From positions 124,001 to 188,000 of the forward strand of contig NZ_JAQIYM010000002.1 of assembly GCF_028823535.1 (NCBI RefSeq): a DNA stretch of 64,000 bases. The letters run 5' to 3'. Every line of letters begins with the position of its first letter. Positions within the stretch are counted from its first letter, which is position 1. Shown in pieces: positions 16,985-28,356 of this stretch. Source of the stretch: Pseudomonas serbica (lineage in GTDB: Bacteria; Pseudomonadota; Gammaproteobacteria; Pseudomonadales; Pseudomonadaceae). Under the pieces are notes generated by a model. That model was given only the letters and a program-made list of their open reading frames with translations, did no database searches and was not told the origin of the DNA. Made by a program: the position numbers and the translations under genes.

Positions 16985-18403
16985 ATGGCCGGCAAAACGC
17001 TCTACGACAAGCTCTGGGATTCGCATTTGGTCAAGCAGCGCGACGATGGTTCGGCGCTGATCTACATCGATCGTCACATCATCCATGAAGTGACCTCGCC
17101 ACAAGCCTTCGAAGGCTTGCGTCTGGCCGGGCGCAAGCCATGGCGCATCGATGCCAACATCGCGACCCCGGACCACAACGTACCGACCACCCCTGAGCGC
17201 AAGGGCGGCATCGCGGCCATTGCCGACGAGGTTTCGCGTTTGCAGGTCCAGACCCTCGACGATAACTGCGATGAATACGGCATCGTCGAATTCAAGATGA
17301 ATGACGTCCGCCAAGGCATCGTCCACGTCATTGGCCCGGAGCAGGGCGCCACCTTGCCGGGCATGACCGTGGTCTGCGGCGACTCCCATACCTCGACCCA
17401 CGGCGCGTTCGGTGCCCTGGCCCACGGTATCGGCACTTCCGAGGTCGAGCACGTGCTCGCCACCCAGTGCCTGGTCGCCAAGAAAATGAAGAACATGCTG
17501 GTTTCCGTCGAAGGCCAACTGCCGTTCGGCGTGACCGCCAAGGACATCGTGCTCGCCGTGATCGGCAAGATCGGCACCGCCGGCGGTAACGGCCACGCCA
17601 TCGAGTTCGCCGGCAGCGCGATTCGTGACCTGTCCGTCGAAGGCCGCATGACCATCTGCAACATGTCCATCGAGGCCGGTGCCCGCGTTGGCCTGGTCGC
17701 CGCTGACGAAAAAACCGTGGCTTACGTCAAGGGCCGTCCATTTGCCCCGAAAGGCGCGGAATGGGACCTGGCTGTCGAAGCCTGGAAAGACCTGGTTTCC
17801 GATAAAGACGCCAAGTTCGACACCATCGTTGAACTCGACGCGACCCAGATCAAGCCGCAAGTCAGCTGGGGCACTTCGCCCGAGATGGTGCTGGCGGTGG
17901 ATCAGAACGTGCCGGATCCGGCCAAGGAGATGGACCTGGTCAAGCGCGGTTCCATCGAGCGCGCCTTGAAGTACATGGGTTTGACCGCCAATCAGGCGAT
18001 CACCGACATTCAGCTGGACCGCGTATTCATCGGTTCCTGCACCAACTCGCGGATCGAAGATTTGCGCGCTGCGGCGGTGATCGCCAAGGGTCGCAAAGTG
18101 GCCTCGACCATCAAGCAGGCGATCGTGGTGCCGGGTTCGGGGCTGGTGAAGGCGCAGGCTGAATCGGAAGGCCTGGACAAGATTTTCCTCGAGGCCGGAT
18201 TCGAATGGCGTGAGCCGGGTTGCTCGATGTGCCTGGCGATGAACCCGGACCGTTTGGAGTCCGGCGAGCATTGCGCATCCACGTCCAACCGCAACTTCGA
18301 AGGTCGTCAGGGCGCCGGTGGCCGTACCCACCTCGTCAGCCCGGCCATGGCCGCGGCCGCCGCTGTGAACGGTCGTTTCGTCGACGTCCGTGAATTGATC
18401 TAA
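16985..18403 (+). CDS. leuC: 3-isopropylmalate dehydratase large subunit
   Basis: A 472-aa aconitase-superfamily subunit that isomerises 2-isopropylmalate to 3-isopropylmalate with LeuD in leucine synthesis. The 4Fe-4S ligands are visible as SCTNSR and the CSMC pair late in the protein. [12 protein letters not shown] is the active-site block. GAGGA precedes the ATG. leuD follows after 11 nt, a methyltransferase and leuB come next, and a divergent LysR gene lies upstream. Confidence 0.97.
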   Translation: MAGKTLYDKLWDSHLVKQRDDGSALIYIDRHIIHEVTSPQAFEGLRLAGRKPWRIDANIATPDHNVPTTPERKGGIAAIADEVSRLQVQTLDDNCDEYGIVEFKMNDVRQGIVHVIGPEQGATLPGMTVVCGDSHTSTHGAFGALAHGIGTSEVEHVLATQCLVAKKMKNMLVSVEGQLPFGVTAKDIVLAVIGKIGTAGGNGHAIEFAGSAIRDLSVEGRMTICNMSIEAGARVGLVAADEKTVAYVKGRPFAPKGAEWDLAVEAWKDLVSDKDAKFDTIVELDATQIKPQVSWGTSPEMVLAVDQNVPDPAKEMDLVKRGSIERALKYMGLTANQAITDIQLDRVFIGSCTNSRIEDLRAAAVIAKGRKVASTIKQAIVVPGSGLVKAQAESEGLDKIFLEAGFEWREPGCSMCLAMNPDRLESGEHCASTSNRNFEGRQGAGGRTHLVSPAMAAAAAVNGRFVDVRELI

Positions 18404-18414
18404 AGGAGCGCAGC

Positions 18415-19059
18415 ATGAAAGCTTTTACCCAGCACACTGGACTTGTCGCGCCTCTGGATCGTGCCAACGTCGACACCGACCAGATCATCCCGAAGCAATT
18501 CTTGAAGTCGATCAAGCGCACCGGTTTCGGTCCGAATCTGTTCGATGAGTGGCGCTACCTGGATGTGGGCCAGCCGTATCAAGACAACTCCAAGCGTCCG
18601 CTGAACCAGGACTTCGTCCTCAACGCTGAGCGTTACCAAGGCGCCAGCGTGTTGCTGGCCCGCGAGAACTTCGGTTGCGGCTCCAGCCGTGAACACGCGC
18701 CGTGGGCGCTGGAAGAATACGGTTTCCGCAGCATCATCGCGCCGAGCTATGCCGACATCTTCTTCAACAACAGCTTCAAGAACGGCTTGCTGCCGATCAT
18801 CTTGAGCGATGCCGAAGTCGATGAGTTGTTCCAGCAGGTCGAGGCCAATCCGGGCTACCAGTTGCAGATCGACCTGCAGGCACAGACCGTGACCCGCCCG
18901 GACGGCAAGGTCTTGAACTTTGAAATCGATGCTTTCCGCAAGCACTGCCTGCTCAACGGCCTGGACGATATCGGCCTGACCTTGCAGGACGGCGATGCGA
19001 TTGCGGCGTTTGAAGCCAAGCATCGGGCTAGCCAACCGTGGTTGTTTCGCGACGCGTGA
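18415..19059 (+). CDS. leuD: 3-isopropylmalate dehydratase small subunit
   Basis: A 214-aa swivel-domain partner of LeuC. The family blocks [18 protein letters not shown] and [16 protein letters not shown], which binds the substrate phosphate-like group, are intact. AAGGAGCGCAGC precedes the ATG at 18415. It follows leuC by 11 nt, so the two subunits are coexpressed. A REP palindrome lies just after the stop. Confidence 0.97.
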   Translation: MKAFTQHTGLVAPLDRANVDTDQIIPKQFLKSIKRTGFGPNLFDEWRYLDVGQPYQDNSKRPLNQDFVLNAERYQGASVLLARENFGCGSSREHAPWALEEYGFRSIIAPSYADIFFNNSFKNGLLPIILSDAEVDELFQQVEANPGYQLQIDLQAQTVTRPDGKVLNFEIDAFRKHCLLNGLDDIGLTLQDGDAIAAFEAKHRASQPWLFRDA

Positions 19060-19079
19060 TTTTGTCTAAGGCGTGATGC

Positions 19080-19153
19080 CGCCTTCGCTGGCAAGCCAGC
19101 TCCTACAAGGGCAGCGCAATACCTGTAGGAGCTGGCTTGCCAACGAAGAGGCC
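19080..19153. repeat. REP palindrome, GGAGCTGGCTTGCC type
   Basis: Arms CCTTCGCTGGCAAGCCAGCT...CCTACA (19082-19107) and TGTAGGAGCTGGCTTGCC... (19124-19147) are imperfectly inverted around a short centre. It belongs to a REP subfamily with TGTAGGAGC ends, different from the TGTGGGAGC ones at 2743, 26441 and 35538. Confidence 0.85.
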
Positions 19154-19196
19154 CGCATAAGCATCACAAGACCAAACCCTGAAAAAGGAAGCCCCC

Positions 19197-19964
19197 ATGA
19201 CCAGCACCGCCCAGCACAGCCAGGTCGTCCAGAAGCAGTTCGGTGAACAGGCGGCGGCCTACCTGAGCAGCGCCGTACACGCTCAAGGCACCGAATTCGC
19301 GCTGCTACAGGCCGAACTGGCAGGGCAGGGCGAGGCCCGGGTCCTGGACCTGGGCTGTGGCGCCGGTCACGTGAGTTTTCAGGTGGCATCGCTGGTCAAG
19401 CAAGTGGTCGCCTACGACCTGTCGCAACAGATGCTTGATGTGGTGGCCGCTGCCGCTGCCGATCGGGGCCTGAGCAATGTCACCACGGTCAACGGTGCCG
19501 CCGAGCGGCTGCCGTTCGTCGATGGCGAGTTCGATTTCGTCTTCAGCCGTTATTCGGCGCATCACTGGAGCGATCTCGGCCTGGCACTGCGCGAAGTGCG
19601 TCGGGTGTTGAAGCCGGGCGGTGTCGCGGTGTTCATCGATGTGTTGTCACCGGGCAGTCCATTGCTCGACACTTACCTGCAAAGCGTGGAAGTGCTGCGC
19701 GACACCAGCCATGTGCGCGACTATAGCGCCGGCGAGTGGCTGCGCCAGGTCAGCGAGGCCGGGCTGCATACCCGCAGCACCACTCGCCAGCGGCTGCGTC
19801 TGGAATACACCTCCTGGGTCGAGCGCATGCGCACGCCAGAGGTGATGCGCGCGGCGATCCGCGAGTTGCAGCAGTCGATGGGTAATGAAGTGCGCGAATA
19901 TTTTGAGATTGAGGCTGATGGCTCGTTCAGTACCGATGTACTGGTTCTGATGGCTGAGCGATAG
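19197..19964 (+). CDS. Class I SAM-dependent methyltransferase
   Basis: A 255-aa methyltransferase of the UbiE/Methyltransf_11 type. Motif I is VLDLGCGAGHVSF (about residues 46-58). AYDLSQQML is the motif II region, and FDFVFSRYSAHHW with the VLKPGG block form the post-motif region. AAGGA lies 9 nt before the ATG. It sits between leuD and leuB on the same strand, an arrangement known in Pseudomonas, but nothing in the sequence ties it to leucine synthesis. The methyl acceptor is unknown. Confidence 0.88.
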   Translation: MTSTAQHSQVVQKQFGEQAAAYLSSAVHAQGTEFALLQAELAGQGEARVLDLGCGAGHVSFQVASLVKQVVAYDLSQQMLDVVAAAAADRGLSNVTTVNGAAERLPFVDGEFDFVFSRYSAHHWSDLGLALREVRRVLKPGGVAVFIDVLSPGSPLLDTYLQSVEVLRDTSHVRDYSAGEWLRQVSEAGLHTRSTTRQRLRLEYTSWVERMRTPEVMRAAIRELQQSMGNEVREYFEIEADGSFSTDVLVLMAER

Positions 19965-20016
19965 AATTTTTCCGGGTGTGCCCAAGAGGCGCACCGACTG
20001 ATGACATGAGGAACGC

Positions 20017-21099
<1,083 letters not shown>

Positions 21100-21167
21100 T
21101 CTCTCGGGCCCGCTGCCACTTTTACCCCCGTAAGCAGCGGTCCACTTTTCAAGAAGGTGTAGTTGCG

Positions 21168-22280
21168 ATGAAACGTGTAGGTCTGATCGGTTGGCGCGGT
21201 ATGGTCGGTTCCGTGCTCATGCAGCGGATGCTGGAAGAGCAGGATTTCGATCTTATCGAGCCGGTGTTTTTCACCACTTCCAATGTCGGTGGCCAAGGCC
21301 CGTCCGTGGGCAAGGACATTGCTCCGCTCAAGGACGCTTACAGCATTGAAGAGCTGAAAACCCTCGACGTGATCCTGACCTGCCAGGGTGGCGACTACAC
21401 CAGCGAAGTGTTCCCGAAGCTGCGCGAAGCCGGCTGGCAGGGTTACTGGATCGACGCCGCTTCCAGCCTGCGTATGCAGGATGACGCGGTCATCGTGCTG
21501 GACCCGGTCAACCGCAAGGTTATCGACCAGCAGCTGGACGCGGGCACCAAGAACTACATCGGCGGCAACTGCACCGTCAGCCTGATGCTGATGGGCCTGG
21601 GCGGCCTGTTCGAGGCCGGCCTGGTGGAGTGGATGAGCGCCATGACCTATCAGGCGGCTTCCGGTGCCGGCGCGCAGAACATGCGTGAACTGATCAAGCA
21701 GATGGGCGCGACCCATGCCGCTGTCGCCGATCAACTGGCTGACCCGGCCAGCGCCATCCTCGACATCGACCGTCGTGTGGCCGAAGCCATGCGCAGCGAC
21801 GCGTACCCGACCGAAAACTTCGGCGTACCGTTGGCCGGCAGCCTGATCCCGTGGATCGACAAGGAACTGCCGAACGGTCAGAGCCGTGAAGAGTGGAAGG
21901 CCCAGGCCGAAACCAACAAGATCCTCGGTCGCTTCAAGAGCCCGATCCCGGTGGATGGCATCTGCGTGCGCATCGGCGCCATGCGCTGCCACAGCCAGGC
22001 GCTGACCATCAAATTGAACAAGGACGTGCCGATCGCCGATATCGAAGGGCTGATCAGCCAGCACAACCCTTGGGTCAAGCTGGTGCCGAACAGCCGCGAA
22101 ACCAGCATTCAGGAGCTGAGCCCGAACAAGGTCACCGGCACCCTGAACATCCCGGTTGGCCGTCTGCGCAAACTGAACATGGGCTCGCAGTTCGTCGGTG
22201 CGTTCACCGTCGGCGACCAGTTGCTGTGGGGCGCGGCCGAACCGCTGCGTCGCATGCTGCGGATCCTGCTCGAGCGTTGA
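21168..22280 (+). CDS. asd: Aspartate-semialdehyde dehydrogenase
   Basis: A 370-aa enzyme that reduces aspartyl phosphate to aspartate semialdehyde for lysine/diaminopimelate, threonine and methionine synthesis. The N-terminal nucleotide motif [17 protein letters not shown] is of the Gram-negative type, and the catalytic Cys135 lies in [10 protein letters not shown] strong terminator follows, so the leu-asd group ends here. A second, altered family member lies next door. Confidence 0.97.
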   Translation: MKRVGLIGWRGMVGSVLMQRMLEEQDFDLIEPVFFTTSNVGGQGPSVGKDIAPLKDAYSIEELKTLDVILTCQGGDYTSEVFPKLREAGWQGYWIDAASSLRMQDDAVIVLDPVNRKVIDQQLDAGTKNYIGGNCTVSLMLMGLGGLFEAGLVEWMSAMTYQAASGAGAQNMRELIKQMGATHAAVADQLADPASAILDIDRRVAEAMRSDAYPTENFGVPLAGSLIPWIDKELPNGQSREEWKAQAETNKILGRFKSPIPVDGICVRIGAMRCHSQALTIKLNKDVPIADIEGLISQHNPWVKLVPNSRETSIQELSPNKVTGTLNIPVGRLRKLNMGSQFVGAFTVGDQLLWGAAEPLRRMLRILLER

Positions 22281-22294
22281 TCGGTTGATGCACT

Positions 22295-22331
22295 GAAAAA
22301 CCCGCGCCTTGCGAGAGGCGCGGGTTTTTTT
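22295..22331 (+). terminator. Rho-independent terminator after asd
   Basis: Stem ACCCGCGCCT/AGGCGCGGGT with a short loop and a T7 run. Confidence 0.92.
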
Positions 22332-22472
22332 ATCCCTGGGGTTCTCGGTCGTCTGGTCTGGCCCCGTCGCAGCGAAGGGTCCATAACAGGCGCCGAAGAT
22401 CCCGCCCGAATTGCCTGTACATCCACCACCCGGTAAAGTGCCGCTCCCCCCGTTTCGCCAGAGGTAAAACCC

Positions 22473-23483
22473 ATGAGCCAGACCATTGATATTGCCGTGA
22501 TCGGCGCCACCGGTACTGTCGGCGAAACGCTGGTGCAGATTCTCGAAGAGCGCGATTTCCCGATCGGTACCCTGCATTTGCTGGCCAGCAGCGAATCCGC
22601 CGGCAGTTCGGTGCCGTATCGCGGCAAGAACGTGCGGGTGCGTGAAGTCGATGAGTTCGATTTCAGCAAGGTCCAGCTGGTGTTCTTTGCCGCCGGTCCC
22701 GCCGTGACATTGAGCTACTGCGCCCGTGCCACCGCCGCCGGGTGCTCGCTGATCGACCTTTCCGGTGCCTTGTCGGCCGACCAGGCACCACAAGTGGTCC
22801 CGGAGGCGAATGCGCAAGTACTGACCGGCCTGAAAAAGCCATTCCAGATCAGCAGCCCGAGCCCGTCGGCCACCACCCTGGCGGTGGTGCTCGCACCCTT
22901 GCTGGGTTTGCTCGATTTGCAGCGCATCAACCTGACCGCCAGCCTGGCGGTGTCGGCCCAGGGCCGCGAAGCGGTGACCGAGCTGGCCCGGCAAACCGCC
23001 GAACTGCTGAATGTGCGCCCACTGGAGCCAACTTTCTTTGACCGGCAGATGGCATTCAACCTGCTGGCCCAGGTCGGCAAGCCGGACGAGCAGGGCCATA
23101 CACTGCTGGAAAAGCGCCTGGTACGCGAGCTGCGTCAAGTCATGGCACTGCCTTCGCTGAAGATTTCCGTCACTTGCATTCAAGCCCCGGTGTTTTTTGG
23201 CGATAGCTATAGCGTGACCTTGCAGTCCGCGAGCGACATCGACCTGGCCAAGGTCAACGCCGCGCTTGAAGACGCGCCCGGCATCGAGTTGGTGGAAGCC
23301 GGCGACTACCCGACAGCGGTCGGGGATGCGGTGGGGCAGGATGTGGTCTACGTTGGTCGGGTACGTCTGGGTATCGACGAACCGTCGGAACTTAATTTGT
23401 GGCTGACGTCAGATAACGTACGCAAAGGTGCGGCCCTCAACGCAGTGCAACTGGCCGAGTTGTTGATAAAAGACCTGCTGTAA
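22473..23483 (+). CDS. Asd-family paralogue lacking catalytic residues (USG-1 type)
   Basis: A 336-aa protein with the full aspartate-semialdehyde dehydrogenase fold. The nucleotide motif VIGATGTVGETLVQIL is kept. The catalytic Cys normally found in a PNCS-type block is replaced by Pro131 (SPSPSA). The active-site His of the GHS block appears as Asp in FGDS. It is therefore unlikely to catalyse the Asd reaction and matches the USG-1 class known next to truA or fimV in gamma-proteobacteria. AGAGG precedes the ATG. Upstream is the asd terminator and downstream is fimV. Confidence 0.85.
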   Translation: MSQTIDIAVIGATGTVGETLVQILEERDFPIGTLHLLASSESAGSSVPYRGKNVRVREVDEFDFSKVQLVFFAAGPAVTLSYCARATAAGCSLIDLSGALSADQAPQVVPEANAQVLTGLKKPFQISSPSPSATTLAVVLAPLLGLLDLQRINLTASLAVSAQGREAVTELARQTAELLNVRPLEPTFFDRQMAFNLLAQVGKPDEQGHTLLEKRLVRELRQVMALPSLKISVTCIQAPVFFGDSYSVTLQSASDIDLAKVNAALEDAPGIELVEAGDYPTAVGDAVGQDVVYVGRVRLGIDEPSELNLWLTSDNVRKGAALNAVQLAELLIKDLL

Positions 23484-23671
23484 AAGATACTTGGCAACAA
23501 TATCGAAGGGGTCCGGGCGAGCGCCATGCCTGGCCGCAATCGCTGAAGGCGAGCCACCCTGCAGGGCATGCATGAAACGATCGCGCGCGGCGACCTTCGC
23601 CCGCGTGCAATGCCTTACGGCAGCGGCTATCTACCTCGCTGGCCGAGGAATGTAAAAACTAAGGATAAGCT

Positions 23672-26356
23672 ATGGTTCAAGTTCGCAAACTGGTGTTAGC
23701 AATAGCGGCCGCCTCGGCGCTGTCCTCCGGTATGGCGCATGCCCTCGGGCTCGGGGAACTGACCCTGAAATCGACGCTGAACCAGCCGCTGGTGGCGGAA
23801 ATCGAGTTGCTCGACGTCAAGGAACTCACCGCTGCCGAAGTGGTGCCGAGCCTGGCTTCACCTGAAGATTTCGCCAAGGCCGGTGTCGACCGCCAGGCGT
23901 TTCTCAACGACCTGACCTTTACCCCCGTGCTCAACGCCAGCGGTAAAAGCATCCTGCGCGTGACCTCCAGCAAGCCCCTGAGCGAACCGATGGTGAAATT
24001 CCTGGTTCAGGTGATGTGGCCCAATGGTCGTCTGTTGCGCGATTACAGCGTGCTGCTCGATCCATCCAAATTCTCGCCGCAAACCGCTGACGCGGCTGCG
24101 CAATCTGCACCTGTTCAAACCGGTACCACGCCCGTCACCGGTGCGACCAAGCCGTCCGAATACACCACCACGCGGCGCGATACCCTGTGGGAAATCGCCG
24201 CGAAGGCGCGAAATGGCGGTTCGATTCAACAAACCATGCTGGCCATCCAGGCGTTGAACCCGGATGCCTTCATCGATGGCAACATCAACCGGCTCAAGAC
24301 CGGCCAGGTGTTGCGCCTGCCGGATCAGGCACAGACAACCAGCCTGCCGCAAGCCAAGGCCATTGCCGAAGTGGCTGCGCAAAACACCGCCTGGCGCCAG
24401 GGGCGTCGTTATGTCGCCAAGCCGGGTACAGGCCAGCAGCAGCTCGATGCGACCAATCGTGGTCGCGGTGATGCACCTTCTGCGCAAGCCGCACAGGACA
24501 AGCTGAGCCTGGTATCCGCCGAAACTGGCAAGGCTGGGGGCAAGGGCCCTGCAGGCGATGCCAAGGCTTTGAACAACCAACTGGCGGTGACCCAGGAAAG
24601 CCTCGATACCAAGCGCCGTGACAGCGCTGAACTGAAAAGCCGCATGACCGATCTGCAAAGCCAGATGGACAAGCTGCAGCGCCTCATTGAGCTGAAGAAC
24701 AACCAGCTGGCCAAATTGCAGGCCGATGGTGCGGCGGGAACCCCAATGGAGACTGCGACCGCTGCGGCGATTCCGGCAGAGCTGCCGACCGATCCTGCGG
24801 CAACCCCTGTCGAAACGCCGGCGCCAGCCCAAACCCCGGCTGAAGCGACAGCGTCCACCCCCGCGGCACCTGAAGCGACTCCAGCTCCAGCCGAAACGCC
24901 GATCGAACCGACACCTGCGGTCTCCAACGATCAGAAATTCAATGAGCTGCTGACCAACCCGCTGCTCTTGGGTCTGGCGGGTGGCGGGGCAGTGGTGGTG
25001 CTTTTGCTGCTGCTGTTGTTGGCCCGTCGCCGCAAAGCCCAGCAGGAAGCCGAGAAACATCTGCGCATGGCCCGTGCCCTGGCCGAAGAACAGGAATTTT
25101 CCAGCGAGCTTGACCTGTCAAAAGGCATCTTCGAGGACCTGGACGTCGAGCCGCCAACCCCGAAGCTGGCCACGGCACCTGCTCCAGCACCCGCACCCGC
25201 ACCCGCACCTGCCCCGGTTATTGCCCCGGTCGTGGTCACGCCGCCGATTGCCGCGCCGCTGGTATCGCCCGCCGCCGAGCATTCCGACGACGTGTTGGGT
25301 CGAGCGCAGTCGCACATCAACGGCGGCCGCCTGAATCAGGCTGCCGCGCTGTTGGAGGAGGGCGTCAAGCAGGAGCCGCAACGCAGCGATTTGCGCCTCA
25401 AGCTGATGGAAGTCTACGGTTTGCAAGGTGATCGCGATGCGTTCGTGGTCCAGGAGCGGCAGTTGGTGGCCAACGGCGACAACTATGCCCAGGTCGAAAA
25501 ACTCAAGAGCCGCTTCCCGGCCATGGCGCTGGTTGCTGTCGGCGGTATTGCCGCTGCCGCCGCTGCCGCCGAACTGGATGCACAATACGTCAAGGACCTT
25601 CTGCTGGACGAGCCACAAGCCCCGGCTGCGGCCGATGACGATTTCGACAGCGCTTTCGACCTGAGCCTGGATGACCTGGAAAATGTCACGCCGGTAACGG
25701 TAGCGCCAACACCAGTACCAGCACCAGCGCCTGAGCCTGAGCCTGAGCCGGAAGCAACCCTGGCCGATCTGGAAGATTTTCCGCTGGACGATGACCTGAG
25801 TTTCGAGTCGGTGTTGCAGCAACAGACAGAAATCAAGGAAAACCTCGATGACCTGTCGGAGTTCGACCTGGACATGGACCTCGGCGGCGAACCTTCGCCG
25901 GCGATCCTGGCCGAGGACGATTTCCTGCTGAGCCTGGATGAAGACGTCAAGGACCAGCCGGCCACGCCAGTGCCGGACGTGCCACAAGTGACGCTGGACG
26001 ATCTGGACTTGCCGGCCGACTTCGATTTGTCGCTGGCTGATGAAATGGACGAAACGGCGCCTGCGCAGGCGTTTACCACTGAGTTGGATGACGTCAGCGC
26101 CGAACTGGACGACCTGTCCCGGAGCATCAGCGAGCCAAGCTTCACGGTGGATGATGCCCTGGCAACCGTGGATGACGAGCCGGAATTCGATTTCCTGTCC
26201 GGTACCGATGAAGTCGCCACCAAGCTCGACCTGGCCCAGGCCTACATCGACATGGGCGACAACGATGGTGCCCGCGACATCCTCAACGAGGTGGTGACCG
26301 AAGGCGACGACGGCCAGAAGAGCGAAGCCCGGGAGATGCTGGCGCGTCTGGTTTGA
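23672..26356 (+). CDS. fimV: FimV/HubP-family polar landmark protein
   Basis: An 894-aa inner-membrane organiser of the cell pole, needed in relatives for type IV pili, twitching and polar protein placement. Signal peptide 1-24 (ending AHA), FimV N-terminal domain to about 135, LysM peptidoglycan-binding domain at 163-218, and a coiled coil at about 305-355. A Pro/Ala-rich linker leads to one membrane helix at about 431-452 followed by RRRK. The acidic cytoplasmic region with Asp-rich repeats ends in the FimV C-terminal TPR-like motif (LAQAYIDMGDNDGARDIL). Length is near that of P. aeruginosa FimV. truA follows, as in other Pseudomonas. Confidence 0.95.
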   Translation: MVQVRKLVLAIAAASALSSGMAHALGLGELTLKSTLNQPLVAEIELLDVKELTAAEVVPSLASPEDFAKAGVDRQAFLNDLTFTPVLNASGKSILRVTSSKPLSEPMVKFLVQVMWPNGRLLRDYSVLLDPSKFSPQTADAAAQSAPVQTGTTPVTGATKPSEYTTTRRDTLWEIAAKARNGGSIQQTMLAIQALNPDAFIDGNINRLKTGQVLRLPDQAQTTSLPQAKAIAEVAAQNTAWRQGRRYVAKPGTGQQQLDATNRGRGDAPSAQAAQDKLSLVSAETGKAGGKGPAGDAKALNNQLAVTQESLDTKRRDSAELKSRMTDLQSQMDKLQRLIELKNNQLAKLQADGAAGTPMETATAAAIPAELPTDPAATPVETPAPAQTPAEATASTPAAPEATPAPAETPIEPTPAVSNDQKFNELLTNPLLLGLAGGGAVVVLLLLLLLARRRKAQQEAEKHLRMARALAEEQEFSSELDLSKGIFEDLDVEPPTPKLATAPAPAPAPAPAPAPVIAPVVVTPPIAAPLVSPAAEHSDDVLGRAQSHINGGRLNQAAALLEEGVKQEPQRSDLRLKLMEVYGLQGDRDAFVVQERQLVANGDNYAQVEKLKSRFPAMALVAVGGIAAAAAAAELDAQYVKDLLLDEPQAPAAADDDFDSAFDLSLDDLENVTPVTVAPTPVPAPAPEPEPEPEATLADLEDFPLDDDLSFESVLQQQTEIKENLDDLSEFDLDMDLGGEPSPAILAEDDFLLSLDEDVKDQPATPVPDVPQVTLDDLDLPADFDLSLADEMDETAPAQAFTTELDDVSAELDDLSRSISEPSFTVDDALATVDDEPEFDFLSGTDEVATKLDLAQAYIDMGDNDGARDILNEVVTEGDDGQKSEAREMLARLV

Positions 26357-26380
26357 GTGATTGAGCGGTGGTAGATAAAG

Positions 26381-26410
26381 CGGCAGCCCGGTGAGGCTGC
26401 CGTTTTTGTT
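26381..26410 (+). terminator. Rho-independent terminator after fimV
   Basis: Stem CGGCAGCC/GGCTGCCG, loop CGGTGA, followed by TTTTTGTT. Confidence 0.88.
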
Positions 26411-26440
26411 TGCGGGGGATGCAATGGTGGCTATCAGGAC

Positions 26441-26528
26441 GCCTTCGCGAGCAAGCCCGCTCCCACATTTGACCGCGTTGTGCCTGAATAAACGCGGTCC
26501 CCTGTGGGAGCGGGCTTGCTCGCGAAGG
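26441..26528. repeat. REP/BIME palindrome pair
   Basis: Arms CCTTCGCGAGCAAGCCCGCT...CCCACA (26442-26467) and its inverse (about 26503-26528) around a centre that is itself weakly palindromic (ACCGCGTT/AACGCGGT). Same family as at 2743 and 35538. It lies between the fimV terminator and truA. Confidence 0.88.
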
Positions 26529-26626
26529 GGGTATCCCATTCGCCGCGGTACCGTCTGTTGTACTGGCGTCCTCGTCCTGCGGCCTTATAATGCCCCCCTT
26601 TGCGTACATCAGCAGGCTGTCACTCC

Positions 26627-27481
26627 TTGGCAAACATAGATAACCCGGCCGCCGAAATGGCGGCCGACGGCTTTTTCCGGATCGCATTGGGCGTTGAATA
26701 CAAGGGCTCGCGTTATCGCGGCTGGCAGCGCCAGGCCTCCGGCGTGCTCACGGTGCAGGAAACCCTCGAGAATGCCTTGTCCAAGGTGGCCGACTCTCCC
26801 GTTTCGCTGCTGTGCGCCGGGCGCACCGATGCCGGCGTGCACGCCTGTGGCCAGGTGGTGCACTTCGACACCCAGGTCGAGCGTTCGATGAAGGCCTGGG
26901 TCATGGGCGCTAATATCAATTTGCCCCACGATGTCAGCGTCAGTTGGGCCAAGGTCATGCCCGCACATTTCCATGCGCGGTTCAAGGCCATTGCCCGGCG
27001 CTATCGCTACGTGATCTATAACGACCAGATCCGTCCGGCGCACCTGAACGAAGAAATCACCTGGAACCACCGCCCGCTGGATGTCGAGCGCATGGCCGAA
27101 GCGGCCCGGTACCTGGTGGGCACCCATGATTTCAGCGCCTTCCGTGCCGGCCAGTGCCAGGCCAAGTCGCCGATCAAGGAGCTCCATCACCTGCGCGTCA
27201 CGCGCCACGGCAAGATGATCGTGCTGGATATCCGCGCCAGCGCCTTCCTGCACCACATGGTGCGCAATATTGCCGGTGTGCTGATGACCATCGGCGCCGG
27301 TGAGCGTCCGGTTGAATGGATGAAGGAAGTGTTGGAGAGCCGCATTCGCCGTTCCGGCGGGGTGACAGCACATCCGTTCGGACTGTATCTGGTGCAGGTC
27401 GAGTACCGCGACGAGTTCCAGTTGCCTGAGCGTTACATCGGCCCACATTTCCTCACCGGATTCAGCGAACTTGACGGCTGA
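26627..27481 (+). CDS. truA: tRNA pseudouridine(38-40) synthase
   Basis: Makes pseudouridine at positions 38-40 of the tRNA anticodon arm. The catalytic Asp lies in CAGRTDAGVHA, and FHARF, RRYRYVI and the late FLHHMVRNIAG block are family hallmarks. The start is uncertain. A TTG at 26627 gives 284 aa, a normal family length, and follows AGG at 11 nt. A TTG at 26600 and an ATG at 26657 are in the same frame; the ATG would remove 10 residues ahead of the conserved domain and has a poor ribosome site. trpF follows 63 nt downstream. Confidence 0.92.
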   Translation: MANIDNPAAEMAADGFFRIALGVEYKGSRYRGWQRQASGVLTVQETLENALSKVADSPVSLLCAGRTDAGVHACGQVVHFDTQVERSMKAWVMGANINLPHDVSVSWAKVMPAHFHARFKAIARRYRYVIYNDQIRPAHLNEEITWNHRPLDVERMAEAARYLVGTHDFSAFRAGQCQAKSPIKELHHLRVTRHGKMIVLDIRASAFLHHMVRNIAGVLMTIGAGERPVEWMKEVLESRIRRSGGVTAHPFGLYLVQVEYRDEFQLPERYIGPHFLTGFSELDG

Positions 27482-27544
27482 CGCCTTCGAACGCTTTTGT
27501 TACCATCCGGGACTTTCTCGGATTTGCCGTGGGGATATATCGAC

Positions 27545-28171
27545 ATGTCAGCCGTTCGCAGCAAGATTTGCGGGATTACCCGCATAGAAGATGCGCTGGC
27601 GGCGGTCGAAGCCGGGGCCGATGCCATCGGCTTTGTGTTCTACGCCAAGAGCCCGCGGGGCGTGACGGTCCAGCAGGCGCGCGCAATCATCAAGGCATTG
27701 CCGCCGTTCGTCACCACTGTGGGCCTGTTCGTCAACGCCAGCCGTTGCGAGCTGGGAGAAATCCTCGACGCGGTGCCGCTCGACCTGTTGCAGTTCCATG
27801 GTGATGAAAGTGCTGCGGACTGCGAAGGCTGGCATCGCCCGTACATCAAGGCGCTGCGGGTCAAGGCCGGGGACGATATCGCGGCGGCTTGCGACGCCTA
27901 CCCGAGTGCCAGTGGCATTTTGCTCGATGCCTACGTCGAAGGTGTTCCCGGTGGAACCGGTCAGGCGTTCGACTGGTCATTGATACCGCAAGGCTTGAGC
28001 AAGCCGATCATCCTGGCGGGCGGCCTGACCCCGGATAACGTCGCCGAAGCGGTGGCGCGGGTTCGACCCTATGCCGTGGATGTCAGCGGCGGGGTGGAGG
28101 CGAGCAAGGGCATCAAGGATCATGCAAAGGTTCAGGCGTTCATCAAGGCAGTCCGTGGCAGCCTGATGTGA
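27545..28171 (+). CDS. trpF: Phosphoribosylanthranilate isomerase
   Basis: A 208-aa TIM-barrel enzyme of tryptophan synthesis that isomerises N-(5-phosphoribosyl)anthranilate. The catalytic Cys is in SKICGI near residue 9 and the acid Asp in LLDAYVEG. The phosphate loop [10 protein letters not shown] and DVSGGVE are typical. The ATG at 27545 follows GGGGA; an upstream in-frame start at 27497 would add an unconserved leader. truA-trpF-accD is a common gamma-proteobacterial order. Confidence 0.95.
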   Translation: MSAVRSKICGITRIEDALAAVEAGADAIGFVFYAKSPRGVTVQQARAIIKALPPFVTTVGLFVNASRCELGEILDAVPLDLLQFHGDESAADCEGWHRPYIKALRVKAGDDIAAACDAYPSASGILLDAYVEGVPGGTGQAFDWSLIPQGLSKPIILAGGLTPDNVAEAVARVRPYAVDVSGGVEASKGIKDHAKVQAFIKAVRGSLM

Positions 28172-28356
28172 CGGCTGGCAGACTGCCGCCGTCCACTGCA
28201 CTGTACAAAACGGCTGAGGATTGATGGGTTGTACGCAGGTCACGCTTCACTGACCCGGCACCCATCGAACATCGCCGCACACATGAATTTAGCTCAAGGG
28301 CATACGCGGGGCTGCGAACCAGAGCGTTCGGGCCGCCGGTACTGGAGAAAGAAAGC

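Noticed and set aside
16889..18331. 480-codon minus-strand open frame
   Set aside because: It mirrors leuC codon by codon, as expected from biased third positions, and has no ribosome site.
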